Counted from the stretch's first letter, positions 7,050-16,342 are shown. The stretch: DNA of 48,072 nt from Desulfobacterales bacterium (GCA_024226555.1 JAAELO010000358.1:1-48072), one strand, 5' to 3'. Notes: generated by a model from the letters alone, not told the origin. A program made the numbers and translations.

Positions 7050-10000
7050 TTATGCTGCATGTACTCTATATGCAAAACTCTTAACCTTTCTAACATCGAT
7101 TGGAGTTCCATCGTCATAGAAGAAATGAAGTGGAATTTCCTTTTTATGTCGTAGCAGGCTCTCTTCAATTATACTGTTATCACATCCCCAGCAGCTTGCC
7201 ATCATAACGCCATCATAATCGCCATTATCCCAATGATGAAGAACATTACCAACAGCATAACCAGCACCACCATTTGTTTCAGTATCTATGATTTTAGAAG
7301 ATCTTTCAAGAGCTGCTTTCAGATCCGGCATTGGAATCCATGCATTTTCTTTTCTTATTACTTTATAAAGTCTTTTTCTAATTGCTATCATCACAGTAAG
7401 GTACATTTTAATCTGATTTTTGGATGCTCCTCTTCCAAACATAAATTCAGGTTTAACTCTTCCAAGAAATTCAAGGAAATCTCCAAATGGTTCATAGATT
7501 GTTCTGACTTTCAGATCGCTCAAATGTTTAAAAATTCCTGCGCCGGCAAAATCATTTCCTTTTGTCATAGCATCACCGGAAACAAATATCTTTTTGTATT
7601 CACTATCTGCAAGAGGTTTTTTCTCCATAGCTTTAAATGCATCTGAAGCATCTTTCAGTATCTTTTCGAGCTTAAACCATTCCTTTACTTTCTGCCTGCT
7701 TCCTTTAAAACCCTTCAATGAAGGTCTTTCAACTAATTTTACTACTTTCTTGTTGTAATAATGATATAAATTATTTGCTTCTCCTTCATTAAGTTCTGTT
7801 GCCTGGTAGTAAAGATAGAATTGACGGATAATATCTGCGGCTGCGATGGATGCTATGAGCTTTGCGGACATTGAAACTCCTCCTGCAATCTTTAAGGAAG
7901 AGATGTTAACCATATCGTTTAAACCCATATTATTTACTGAGATTCCATCTTTAATACCATACATTCCGGCACGGCACATACGGCCTGTTACCTGCATCAA
8001 TCTGGTTTCTTTATCCAGTTTATTCTTTTCAAGATATTCTTTGAATGCCCCCCAGATAAGTTGGTAAGACATGCACTCCTTACCTGAGCAGTCTGATCTT
8101 CCTCTAAGATAGTTCTCTTCTGTTAGTTCAGGAGCATGGGTTGTATCATATCCATAGGCTTTATATAAACCGGCATATAACTCTCCAAGATAATCGATAC
8201 TGCTTAGGAAAACATATTTAACATTCTTATCAAGATACTTGAATTTGTTACCACCAAAATTAAGAGAGTTCACAAGAACTGAGTTATCATAACTCTTTTT
8301 CTCTTCAACAATCCTATACTGCTTAACAGATTGTAAAAAAGCCTGGATACGTGTAATAAACCCTGCACCGCCACCATGCCCGTCACTTTCCAAAATGGTG
8401 TGTGGATATCCCTCAAGCAGGGAAGTAAAGACATGTTCAATAAATGAGGTTGGACCACAACCAAAAGATGCAAGCATTAATGGAAATGCATTTTTCATGT
8501 TTTTAGCTGCTTCTGCTGCACGAATATATCTGTTTGGATCTCCCCAGTATACTTTACCCATCATTGGAGTATCTTCTGGTATTGGAAAGCAATCCATTGG
8601 AACAGCCATGGCTCCATTTTGTCTTAAGTAATCAGGTATTTTTGAGTTTGCTGCTTTCTCATGGATTACATGCTGAGCCCCACAAACCAGAACGACTGGA
8701 AGCTTTTTTGAGTTTGCATAAGAAATTGCATCATTTCCGATTTTCGCAAGGAACAACTCGAACTCTTTCTGTGCTTGAATACCTTTTGCAACAGCTGATT
8801 TTACACTTCCAAAATCAATTCCAAGTGTCTTAGTCAATACTCTAAAACTTTCTATGGTGTCTGTGCCCTTTAAACCTTTACCAAAGTCAAACTTTGGAAT
8901 AAGTACTTCATTGTTTTTCCCCCTGCTTTTTAAAGCTTCGCGAACCATCTCCGGCATAGATTGTTCTGAAACACATGTTTGTCCACCAAGACCATCTCTA
9001 TCATCAATCTCAAGGATCTTTGGAAAAAAGATGTATGGATCATCTCCGTTACATAATGCATATGCAATCTTTACCGGGCCGCAGGAGTCAAAGCTGTTAC
9101 AAAGTCTCTCTCCGGTTTGAAGGGATTTTTTATCAGATTTTAGAAGTTTAACAGATAAACCAAGTTCTCCTAACACTGTTCCAAAAAATGGAATGTAACC
9201 ACCCACAGGACCTGTTACAGGAATTGCTATTTCAGGGAGTCCCTCTTTTAATACTGCATACTCATCGATTTTTTCAGCTCTTTGGAGAAATGGATCTGGC
9301 GCATCTTTTTCAAGTCTTGTTCCTTTTGCAGAGATTTCATACTTGGGACAGGCGCCACCAGATGTTGCTACTTTTTCCATGTCATTATACAAAATTGTTG
9401 TTCGTTCAATTGGACAAAGATTGTTGCACTCCTTGTCCTTGCAAGTGAACTCTTTCTTCTCTACAATTTCAGCATCCAGAATATTTTCAGGATTCAGTGG
9501 CTTTGCATCAAGTAAAGCATCAACGCCTGTTTCATCTATTGTATTTATACCTATTCCCCAGGCTCCCATAGCTCCAGGATTTGGTGGAATAGTGATCTCT
9601 CTTTCTGTAATTGATGCAAGAGTCCATGCTAAAGATTCATTTGAAGCAGGTTTTCCCTGAAAGAATATTTTATCACCAAGTGTTCTTTGACCCATTACGC
9701 GGTTAAGATAGTTAAAAATAACTGAGTATTGAAAACCAGCGAATATATCTTTTAATTCAAATCCCTCTTTAATGGCCTGGGCCCCGGATTCAGCAATAAA
9801 TACCGTACACATCTGCCCAAGATCAGGCGGTCTTTTTGAAGTTTTTGCAAGTTTTACAAAATCTCCTATATCATGCACATCATAAAATGCGGCCTGTTCT
9901 TCCAGAAAGGAACCAGTACCAGCACTACACGCTTTGTTCATATCACTTTCAATTATTCTTCCACCTTTAACTCTGATATACTTTGCGTCCTGTCCACCAA

Positions 10001-11270
10001 TTTCAACTATGGACATATCGGAACCATTATCCGGGTCAAGCTTTATGGCGGCAGTGGCATGGGCTACAATCTCATTTAAAACGCAGATATTACCTTCAGG
10101 AAAAACTGATCTTACAAGAGTAGCCACAGCTTCTCTTCCAGATCCGGTAAGACCAATTGACCGAATGTCAGGTGTGCCCTTTTCAAGTATTTGTTTGATA
10201 AGTCTTCTTGCAGCATCAACAGGATTTCCTTTTGTTCTGTCATAAACATCCAGAACAGGCAGACCTGTTTTGATAGAAGTAAGTACTGCTTTTGCACCTG
10301 TTGAACCAAGATCCATTCCAAGAACCATAGGTTCCTTGTCTATAATTCCATCAGAATTTATTTCTTCTAATATAGTTACATTATCTTTTGAATTGAAAGC
10401 AGGTGAAAGTACATGAAATCGTTTTTCAGATCGGTTTATAAAATCTTCAGGATCTTTTGGAAGAGTAACAGCCGAATCAATTTTTTCAGCTGCAATTCTT
10501 AAAGCTCCTTCAGCTTCAAAAGTAAAAAGATTTTCAGGATAGAGTATTTTTTCATCAATTCTGTTTTCAAATGATTCCTTTAAGGATTCAAAAGCGGTGC
10601 ATCCACCAATAAAACACACAGGGCCATCAACTTTGTTTCTTGATAGAATTGCCGCGATGTTCCCGGCTACAGAATCAAAGAAACCCTTGAATAACTCATT
10701 TGTTGGTTTTCCTGCATTTGCATAGTGAGTCATTTCACTTTTTGAGAATACTGAGCAGCGTGCGGTTATAGGGATAATATCAGTGGCATCTTTAGCAAGT
10801 TTATCAGCTTCATCTATTGTAATGCCAAATCGTGCTGAAATTTTCTGGATGTTCTCCCCGGAACCCGATGAACATTTATCATTTTCAAGATAGTTATAGA
10901 AAAAATTATTTGAGTCTGCATTTTGGAAAGGTGTTCTGGTAAGAACGCTATACCCACTTGCTCCTGCACTTACTAGATTCATAGTATCTGGCAGAGATGT
11001 GTTGCTTTCAAGCTCTTTCTCCTGGCAAGCTTCTTCAGGAAAAACCATAACAGGAGATATTAGCTCTTCAGCATAATGGCCTGTGGCTGAAAGAGAGGTG
11101 CAATTTGCAATATCTTTTGATTTGTACCACTCTTTGAATGCTTTGAAAGGCTTTCCATCATGAAAAACATAATCGGTCTCTTCAATTTTAACATCGCCAT
11201 TTTCCGATACAGATCCAATTGCAAAACTTATGGAAGCTTTACCCAGGTCACAACCTGCTACTCTTTTCAT
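7050..11270 (-). CDS. Giant fused acyl-CoA dehydratase activase / 2-hydroxyacyl-CoA dehydratase-like protein
   Basis: A 1406-residue protein of the BadF/BadG/BcrA/BcrD (HgdC-like) activase family fused to dehydratase-like parts. Two ASKHA ATPase domains follow each other: residues about 1-265 (start GCDLGKAS; Cys133 in KCSSGSGE, Cys172 in RCSVF) and about 315-580 (MDLGSTGAKA; Cys448 in ACSAGTGSF, Cys488 in MCTVF). In HgdC-type activases such a Cys pair binds the 4Fe-4S cluster between two subunits. A Cys-rich linker (CKDKECNNLCP, about 610-625) leads to the DUF2229/HgdB-like region from about 665 to the end. The reaction is ATP-driven one-electron transfer for radical dehydration or reduction of CoA esters; the substrate is unknown. 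AGGAGG precedes the ATG. A divergent GlxA-type regulator starts 237 bp away and a thioesterase lies downstream. Confidence 0.9.
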   Translation of the reverse strand: MKRVAGCDLGKASISFAIGSVSENGDVKIEETDYVFHDGKPFKAFKEWYKSKDIANCTSLSATGHYAEELISPVMVFPEEACQEKELESNTSLPDTMNLVSAGASGYSVLTRTPFQNADSNNFFYNYLENDKCSSGSGENIQKISARFGITIDEADKLAKDATDIIPITARCSVFSKSEMTHYANAGKPTNELFKGFFDSVAGNIAAILSRNKVDGPVCFIGGCTAFESLKESFENRIDEKILYPENLFTFEAEGALRIAAEKIDSAVTLPKDPEDFINRSEKRFHVLSPAFNSKDNVTILEEINSDGIIDKEPMVLGMDLGSTGAKAVLTSIKTGLPVLDVYDRTKGNPVDAARRLIKQILEKGTPDIRSIGLTGSGREAVATLVRSVFPEGNICVLNEIVAHATAAIKLDPDNGSDMSIVEIGGQDAKYIRVKGGRIIESDMNKACSAGTGSFLEEQAAFYDVHDIGDFVKLAKTSKRPPDLGQMCTVFIAESGAQAIKEGFELKDIFAGFQYSVIFNYLNRVMGQRTLGDKIFFQGKPASNESLAWTLASITEREITIPPNPGAMGAWGIGINTIDETGVDALLDAKPLNPENILDAEIVEKKEFTCKDKECNNLCPIERTTILYNDMEKVATSGGACPKYEISAKGTRLEKDAPDPFLQRAEKIDEYAVLKEGLPEIAIPVTGPVGGYIPFFGTVLGELGLSVKLLKSDKKSLQTGERLCNSFDSCGPVKIAYALCNGDDPYIFFPKILEIDDRDGLGGQTCVSEQSMPEMVREALKSRGKNNEVLIPKFDFGKGLKGTDTIESFRVLTKTLGIDFGSVKSAVAKGIQAQKEFELFLAKIGNDAISYANSKKLPVVLVCGAQHVIHEKAANSKIPDYLRQNGAMAVPMDCFPIPEDTPMMGKVYWGDPNRYIRAAEAAKNMKNAFPLMLASFGCGPTSFIEHVFTSLLEGYPHTILESDGHGGGAGFITRIQAFLQSVKQYRIVEEKKSYDNSVLVNSLNFGGNKFKYLDKNVKYVFLSSIDYLGELYAGLYKAYGYDTTHAPELTEENYLRGRSDCSGKECMSYQLIWGAFKEYLEKNKLDKETRLMQVTGRMCRAGMYGIKDGISVNNMGLNDMVNISSLKIAGGVSMSAKLIASIAAADIIRQFYLYYQATELNEGEANNLYHYYNKKVVKLVERPSLKGFKGSRQKVKEWFKLEKILKDASDAFKAMEKKPLADSEYKKIFVSGDAMTKGNDFAGAGIFKHLSDLKVRTIYEPFGDFLEFLGRVKPEFMFGRGASKNQIKMYLTVMIAIRKRLYKVIRKENAWIPMPDLKAALERSSKIIDTETNGGAGYAVGNVLHHWDNGDYDGVMMASCWGCDNSIIEESLLRHKKEIPLHFFYDDGTPIDVRKVKSFAYRVHAA

Positions 11271-11439
11271 TTTACCTCCTAAATAGTTTTTATCTCTAAA
11301 GATTTATGAAAATCTATCTATACTTTTATAAGTCGAAACAACTTTTCGGATGAACATACTAAATGCTTTTTAATTCTATATCGCACATTTTAAGGATAGA
11401 AAAATATTCATTGTTGTATTCTATCTTAAAACATATTCC

Positions 11440-11473
11440 TTGACACATAAAAAAGAAAGAGTCATATATGACT
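11440..11473 (+). promoter_or_regulatory. Promoter and 14-bp palindromic operator before the GlxA-type gene
   Basis: TTGACA at 11440-11445 is a perfect -35; the -10 zone about 17 bp later falls inside the perfect palindrome AGTCATATATGACT (11460-11473). The regulator ATG is at 11508. A repressor bound there would block the promoter. The -10 itself (CATATA) is a poor match. Binding by the adjacent regulator is a guess. Confidence 0.5.
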
Positions 11474-11507
11474 TATTTCATGCAATTTATGCCACAAAGG
11501 TTGTTTT

Positions 11508-12491
11508 ATGACAAATACAATTTCAATATTAGCGACAGATGGCTGTGTTTCATCAGTTTTAACAGGTTTATTAGATTATATTAACATTGCAAATATGCTT
11601 TGGATGACATCATCGGAAAGTAATGGAGAGATTCTTTGTAAAACAGAGATTGTTGGAATTGATGGAAATGGTGTTAAAACCAGCAGTGGTATTGTTATTC
11701 ATCCTGATAAAACAATAGATGAGATAAAAAAAACAAACTTTATTATGCTGCCTGCATTTTTATATCCTTTTGATGTGACCACCGAAAAACTAAAACCTGC
11801 TATTAACTGGATAAAAAAATCCTATGAAAAAGGAGCTACTATTGCATCCACCTGCACAGGAACTTTCCTTATGGCTGAAACAGGTCTTTTGGATGGAAAA
11901 TCAGCCACAACAAACTGGTATTTTGCAAATATGTTCAAAAGAAAATACCCTGAAGTCAAACTGAAAATTGAAAAAATTCTTAATGTTGATGGTCGTTTAA
12001 TAACTTCCGGAGCTGCAACGGCTTTTTTGAATTTAGCCCTTCATCTTATTGAGAAATTAGGATCTCAGGATCTCGCTCTCTTATGTGCTAAAGCCCTGTT
12101 GATTGACCCAAACAAAGAAAATCAGTCCCCATACATCCTCCATTCATTCTGGAAAAATCATCTTGATAAAGAGATTTTAGCAGCACAGGATTTTATGGAA
12201 AAAAACTTTGCTTCAAAAATTTACATTGATGACATTGCAGAGAATGCCGGGATTAGCTCAAGGCATTTTAAAAGAAGATTCAAAAAAGCAACAGATGAAA
12301 CTCCAATAGCATATATTCAACATCTCAGGATTGAAAAAGCCAAAGAGATGCTTGAAAAATCAAATGAAACAATTAACGAGATTACATGGGAAATTGGTTA
12401 CGAAGATATAAACTCATTTCGAAGGTTGTTTAAAAAGAATACAGGTATGTCACCTAAGGACTACAGAAAAAAATTTGCCACCGTTAATTAA
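11508..12491 (+). CDS. GlxA family transcriptional regulator (DJ-1/PfpI plus AraC HTH)
   Basis: A 327-residue two-domain regulator. Residues 1 to about 190 form a DJ-1/PfpI-like domain with the elbow STCTGTFLMAETGLL, including Cys116, and the usual ATTNWYFANMF that follows. Residues about 220-325 form an AraC/XylS double helix-turn-helix (IDDIAENAGISSRHFKRRFK and EITWEIGYEDINSFRRLFKK). Family members sense a small ligand and activate transcription. It is divergent from the giant activase gene and is followed 86 bp later by the NAD(P)-binding protein gene, so either may be a target. AAAGG precedes the ATG. Confidence 0.9.
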   Translation: MTNTISILATDGCVSSVLTGLLDYINIANMLWMTSSESNGEILCKTEIVGIDGNGVKTSSGIVIHPDKTIDEIKKTNFIMLPAFLYPFDVTTEKLKPAINWIKKSYEKGATIASTCTGTFLMAETGLLDGKSATTNWYFANMFKRKYPEVKLKIEKILNVDGRLITSGAATAFLNLALHLIEKLGSQDLALLCAKALLIDPNKENQSPYILHSFWKNHLDKEILAAQDFMEKNFASKIYIDDIAENAGISSRHFKRRFKKATDETPIAYIQHLRIEKAKEMLEKSNETINEITWEIGYEDINSFRRLFKKNTGMSPKDYRKKFATVN

Positions 12492-12577
12492 AACCTTCGT
12501 TTATTTTTTAAATAACTGTTATTATGGATAATAAATAGGATTGCCCTTTTTCAAAACTGTATTAGAAGGAGGAGGTT

Positions 12578-13213
12578 ATGAATATACTAATTATTGGCGC
12601 AACACGCGGTATAGGATACCAGCTTTTAGAGTATGCCCTGTCCAAAGATCATAAAGTCACAACCCTTGTAAGAGACCCAAACAAACTTGAAATTCTTCTG
12701 GAAAATGAAAATTTAGATGTAATCAAAGGTGATATTTTAGATTATGGCTCCGTCAGAAAAGCTGTAAAAGGTAAGGATACTGTCTTGACATGTGTTGGAG
12801 TAAATATAACAAGAAAACCTGTAGATGTGTTTTCAAGAGGAATTAAAAATGTAATAAAAGCTATGGAAGACAGAGATGTATCAACACTAATAAGTGTTAC
12901 AGGTATTGGTGCAGGAAATAGTAAAGGCCATGGTGGTTTTTTGTATGATAAGATTTTTAATCCACTTTTTCTTAAAACAATTTATGAAGACAAAGACAGA
13001 GAAGAGGAGCTAATTAAGAGTAGTGATCTGGACTGGATCATTGTAAGACCAGGTTTTTTAACAAATGGAACAATGTGTGGCAAATACAGAGTGATTACTG
13101 ATCTTAATGGTATAAAATCAGGTAAAATATCCAGAAATGATGTGGCTCATTTTCTTTTGGAACAGGCTGTTACTCCTGAATATGTCAGGCAGACACCACT
13201 TATTTGTTATTAG
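12578..13213 (+). CDS. NAD(P)-binding SDR/NmrA-like protein
   Basis: A 211-residue Rossmann-fold protein of the atypical SDR / NAD(P)H-binding group. The nucleotide loop is GATRGIG at residues 7-13, and TLVRDPNKL near 31-39 is the typical second-strand turn with an Arg that favours NADP(H). The later SVTGIGAGNS and DWIIVRPG blocks also fit. AGGAGGAGG precedes the ATG. The reaction is unknown. The stop codon TAG lies inside the fragment of the dispersed element (TTATTAGAGATTCCC), so the natural C-terminus may have been changed by a deletion there, though the protein length is normal. Confidence 0.85.
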   Translation: MNILIIGATRGIGYQLLEYALSKDHKVTTLVRDPNKLEILLENENLDVIKGDILDYGSVRKAVKGKDTVLTCVGVNITRKPVDVFSRGIKNVIKAMEDRDVSTLISVTGIGAGNSKGHGGFLYDKIFNPLFLKTIYEDKDREEELIKSSDLDWIIVRPGFLTNGTMCGKYRVITDLNGIKSGKISRNDVAHFLLEQAVTPEYVRQTPLICY

Positions 13214-13222
13214 AGATTCCCT
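13208..13222. repeat. Solo right end of the dispersed element
   Basis: TTATTAGAGATTCCC, identical to the right ends of full copies, without a left partner nearby. It supplies the stop codon of the SDR-like gene and directly abuts the 5'-truncated gene that follows. Confidence 0.65.
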
Positions 13223-13234
13223 ATAGTAATAATA

Positions 13235-13426
13235 TTGATATGCTTAACGGCTGGAACTCTCTATGCAGCAACTGCTTACAGAGGAAACACAAAATCACAT
13301 GTTTTCCATAAACAGTCTTGCAGATATTACAGTTGTAAGAATTGCAGTATTGTTTTCAGTTCACGTTCAGAAGCATTAAACAGAGGTTTCAGACCCTGTA
13401 AGGTAAACCCTGATGCATATTTTTGA
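13235..13426 (+). pseudogene. 5'-truncated Ada-like metal-binding exported protein
   Basis: The readable frame has a hydrophobic, signal-peptide-like core ending LYAATA, then a small Cys-rich domain (HVFHKQSCRYYSCKNC, SRSEALNRGFRPC) that resembles the stand-alone Ada-type Zn-binding domain often found in small exported proteins. TTG at 13235 is the only usable start and falls inside the hydrophobic segment. The frame stays open further upstream through further hydrophobic codons to the TAG at 13211, which is the stop of the SDR-like gene in the same frame and lies in the element fragment. The basic N-terminus and the ribosome-binding site are therefore missing, most simply by an element-linked deletion. 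The usual CxxC near the C-terminus is also reduced to one Cys. It may be non-functional. Confidence 0.55.
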
Positions 13427-13474
13427 AGTTAAGAAAAAGTACAGAAGTAACAAATTTTGTAAAAGAGGCGGAAA

Positions 13475-13843
13475 GTGAATAAACAAGGTGAAATAGAAGC
13501 AGTGTACAGTAAAATTTCCAAAGCTTTTGGAGAGAAGAACATCGATTTGGTTTTGAGTTTTTTTTCAGATAGTAAGGATATGATTAAAATAAGTCATGGT
13601 GTTGTTTTAAGGGGTAAGAATGAGTTAGCAAAGTATTACGAAAAATTAAAAAATGTTGAAGAGATAAATATATCTATTGAAAATATTGTTATAAATGAAA
13701 TAGATGAAAATCACATCTGGTCAACAGCTGATGAATATATAACAATTAATGGTGATCAGAAAAAAGCTGTGGTTTCGAATATATTTGTAAAATTGGATAC
13801 AGGATGGGTGATTTTACATGATCATACAACACATCTATTTTAA
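13475..13843 (+). CDS. SnoaL/DUF4440-like NTF2-fold protein
   Basis: A 122-residue protein of the NTF2-like superfamily, normal size for a stand-alone SnoaL/DUF4440 protein. The opening helix (IEAVYSKISKAFGEKNIDLVLSFF) and the late VSNIFVKLDTGWVILHDHTT strand pair are typical. Members bind small hydrophobic ligands or have isomerase or hydrolase roles; no function can be read. The start is GTG with an AGAGGCGG upstream. Element copy 7 begins within two bases of the stop codon. Confidence 0.75.
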   Translation: MNKQGEIEAVYSKISKAFGEKNIDLVLSFFSDSKDMIKISHGVVLRGKNELAKYYEKLKNVEEINISIENIVINEIDENHIWSTADEYITINGDQKKAVVSNIFVKLDTGWVILHDHTTHLF

Positions 13844-13844
13844 G

Positions 13845-13975
13845 GAGAACCTCTAATAATTAGAATTTTGAATGAAGTACAAGGGGTGATGAAAAAAAAC
13901 GAGCTGGTTTTAGAACAGTTATTTTTTTTGGAACAACGCTGTAGTACGATCAAAAGACAGTTATTAGAGATTCCC
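13845..13975 (+). repeat. MITE-like dispersed element, copy 7
   Basis: Ends GAGAACCTCTAATAATTAGA and AGTTATTAGAGATTCCC, with the family core (ACAAGG..TGATGA, then AACGAGCTGG). The flanks are TAAG and TAAA, a three of four match. It lies between convergent genes and may serve as a terminator. Confidence 0.8.
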
Positions 13976-13998
13976 TAAAGTATAAAAACCTTAATAAA

Positions 13999-14700
13999 CT
14001 ATTTAATTATACTATAAGCTGTCTCAATCATATTCATCAATTTGACATGGTCTTTGGATTTTTTTGAAACTATGAAATATAGATTAATTTTTTTTAGAGA
14101 TTTATCAGTTAAATCGGATGACAATGCTTTACCTGTCCAATTGGCTGGTCGTCTGTAATCAAGAAGATAGTTAGCTCGTTTTGCTTTTAGCATTCTGATC
14201 GCTTGAATGTGGTTATTTGTAGGATATATCTTTATCTCATTTATTGGATTTTTCAGATAGTCTATAAGGCCTCCATAAGAGTAGCCTCTGATAACAATAA
14301 TCCCTTTCCCATTCAAACTCTTTTTTTTCGAAGGTATTATAACATCCCCCCTTGTAAAAATTCTTAAATCTATAGCTGCTGGCGATGCTTTACTGTACAG
14401 AACCTCTTTATCATATGCTTTTACGCCCTTAATTCCAAGCCAGATATCAACGTTACCCACCTTTAAATTGTTATAAAGTCTTGATGGAGGAAAGCCCTGG
14501 ACAGAGTATTCAATACCTGTTCTGTTCAATACTTTTTTCAAAAGCTTTAGCAATGTTCCACTTAATTCTTTATCTTCTTCATAAATAAAATATGGAGGGA
14601 AATGAAGAATACCAACTCTATAAGTATTTGCTTTAAGTGTATTTAATGAAAAAAAAATTAACAGAATAATTAAGAAAAGGTGCCTAAATATTACTTTCAT
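13999..14700 (-). CDS. Periplasmic solute-binding protein, tandem paralogue B
   Basis: A 233-residue SBP_bac_3-like protein when started at ATG 14700, which gives a clean signal peptide ending SLNTLKA and a GGGG element upstream; an earlier in-frame ATG at 14745 would bury the signal. It overlaps the end of its upstream neighbour by 17 bp. It is clearly related to it: both have GDV before a Pro, RGY(S/T)YGGLI, a KNP turn and MLKAKRA(N/D)Y. No transport genes adjoin. Likely role: binding of a small polar solute, as an orphan receptor or sensor. Confidence 0.82.
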   Translation of the reverse strand: MKVIFRHLFLIILLIFFSLNTLKANTYRVGILHFPPYFIYEEDKELSGTLLKLLKKVLNRTGIEYSVQGFPPSRLYNNLKVGNVDIWLGIKGVKAYDKEVLYSKASPAAIDLRIFTRGDVIIPSKKKSLNGKGIIVIRGYSYGGLIDYLKNPINEIKIYPTNNHIQAIRMLKAKRANYLLDYRRPANWTGKALSSDLTDKSLKKINLYFIVSKKSKDHVKLMNMIETAYSIIK

Positions 14701-15418
14701 AGTTGATAACCCCATTTTTCTTAAGAATACTGAATGAATTAACAATTTTTTTCATTAATGTTGCTGCGTTTTTTGATCTTTTTGAGACAAGAAAATATAG
14801 TTTCACCTTGTTTAATGATCTATTATATATACCTTTGCAATCAGGATAGATGTTTTTACAGGACATGCTTAAAGGGAGTTTATAATCGATAATATAATCT
14901 GCTCTTTTTGCTTTTAGCATTTTTAGAGCATCGCCATGATTACTTGTTGGTTCAAGAGTTATTTTATTAGCAGGATTTTTCAGGAAATTTATCAAACCAC
15001 CGTATGTATACCCTCTAAGAACAATAAATTTTTTTTTCTTAAGATCTCTGTAATTTTGGGGCATAACGACATCCCCCCTTGTAAATACACTAAGATCGAT
15101 TGTTATAAGACCTATATTACTATATAAAACAAACCTATCTAACGCTTTGTCTTTAACTCCAATAAATATATTTATATCTCCGGTTTTTAATCCCCTGTAA
15201 ATTCTTTTTAGAGGGTACCCATCAATTTTGTATTTAATACCGGAATGATCAAGAACTTTTGTCATATCTTTGAAAAGACCAGCAAGATTATTATCTTCAT
15301 CAATGACAGAAAATGGTGGGAAATGTACAACACCCAAATTATACTCTTGAGAAATGCTATAATCGGTAGACAGAAGAAACAGGAAAAAAAATATAGGTAC
15401 TCTTAAATTTAGCTTCAT
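14684..15418 (-). CDS. Periplasmic solute-binding protein, tandem paralogue A
   Basis: A 244-residue SBP_bac_3-like protein. ATG 15418 is preferred over the in-frame ATG at 15448 because AGAGG lies 8 bp before it and it begins the signal peptide (cleavage likely near DYSIS). GVVHFPPFSVIDEDNNLAGLF opens the mature domain and VLRGYTYGGLINFLKNP is the central block. It is the first gene of a two-gene operon with its paralogue, the product of a tandem duplication that has since diverged well. Its ligand and partners are unknown. Confidence 0.82.
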   Translation of the reverse strand: MKLNLRVPIFFFLFLLSTDYSISQEYNLGVVHFPPFSVIDEDNNLAGLFKDMTKVLDHSGIKYKIDGYPLKRIYRGLKTGDINIFIGVKDKALDRFVLYSNIGLITIDLSVFTRGDVVMPQNYRDLKKKKFIVLRGYTYGGLINFLKNPANKITLEPTSNHGDALKMLKAKRADYIIDYKLPLSMSCKNIYPDCKGIYNRSLNKVKLYFLVSKRSKNAATLMKKIVNSFSILKKNGVINYESNI

Positions 15419-15594
15419 TAAAACCTCTGACAAATGTCGTGCTATCAAGGCACTATGGCATTTTTGTGAATTTGAGTAATTTATATTAACATATTTTCAA
15501 TAAAATTGCACACTCGTTACACTTGCATGTAGAATGTAGTGTTTAGAGCATCTTAGAATACTAAAAGTTCTGGTTCCTGACTGTACAGAAGGTG

Positions 15595-15624
15595 TAAAAA
15601 AAGATCATTTTTTATTTTGATCAA
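15595..15624 (-). terminator. Probable terminator of the VWA/kinase/regulator operon
   Basis: On the minus strand a short stem (GATCA with TGATC) is followed by seven T, starting 12 bp after the response-regulator stop. The stem is only 5-6 bp. Confidence 0.45.
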
Positions 15625-15634
15625 TTTTAGGATA

Positions 15635-16342
15635 CTAAGCCTTTAAATACTTATAGCCTGTTCCATGAACAGTTTTTAAATATTCTGGCGATGAGGGGTC
15701 TTTCTCAACCTTTTTACGCAGTTGTGCTATATGCTGGTCAAGAGTTCTTGTTGTTCCGTAATAATTCACACCCCATATCTCATTCAAAATAAAATCACGT
15801 TTTAAAACTTCGTTTGGATGGGTATAAAAAAGTTTTAAGATATCAACTTCGCGCTCAGACAGCTCAAATGTATCTCCTGCAAGAGTTGCCTCAAATCTTA
15901 GTGTATTCACTTTTGCAATCCCAAAATCAAAATTATCCACATTCCCCTGGGCCTTACTACTTTCTTTACCCCTCATCGTTCTTCTTAAAATTGCTGAAAT
16001 TCTCGCGAGTAATTCATGTATGCCAAATGGTTTTGTTATGTAATCATCGGCACCTAATTTTAAACCTACCACCTTATCTATCTCTTCGCTTTTTGCTGTC
16101 AGCATAATTACTGGAACATCTTCATCGGTCTGACGAATATGTTTACAAACGTCATAGCCATTCATCTCCGGCATCATAACATCAAGCAATACAAGATCAT
16201 ATTTACCTTCACCAAAAAGTTTAATAGCTTCTTTACCATCTTTTGCAGGAAATACTTTATAATCTTCGCTCTCAAGTACATCTGTTAAACCTGACAGAAT
16301 GTTTTCATCATCCTCAGCAACCAGTATTTTGATATTACCCAT
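15635..16342 (-). CDS. OmpR/PhoB-type response regulator
   Basis: A 235-residue response regulator. The receiver (1-120) has the acidic pair at D11-D12, phosphorylation site Asp54 (LLDVMMPEMNG), Thr81-type switch (VIMLTAKS) and KPF. The C-terminal winged helix (about 140-232) has the DNA-recognition block LDQHIAQLRKKVEKDP and ends GTGYKYLKA, typical of OmpR/PhoB. Its ATG overlaps the kinase stop by 8 bp, so both are translated together and form a cognate pair. Targets are unknown. Confidence 0.93.
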   Translation of the reverse strand: MGNIKILVAEDDENILSGLTDVLESEDYKVFPAKDGKEAIKLFGEGKYDLVLLDVMMPEMNGYDVCKHIRQTDEDVPVIMLTAKSEEIDKVVGLKLGADDYITKPFGIHELLARISAILRRTMRGKESSKAQGNVDNFDFGIAKVNTLRFEATLAGDTFELSEREVDILKLFYTHPNEVLKRDFILNEIWGVNYYGTTRTLDQHIAQLRKKVEKDPSSPEYLKTVHGTGYKYLKA

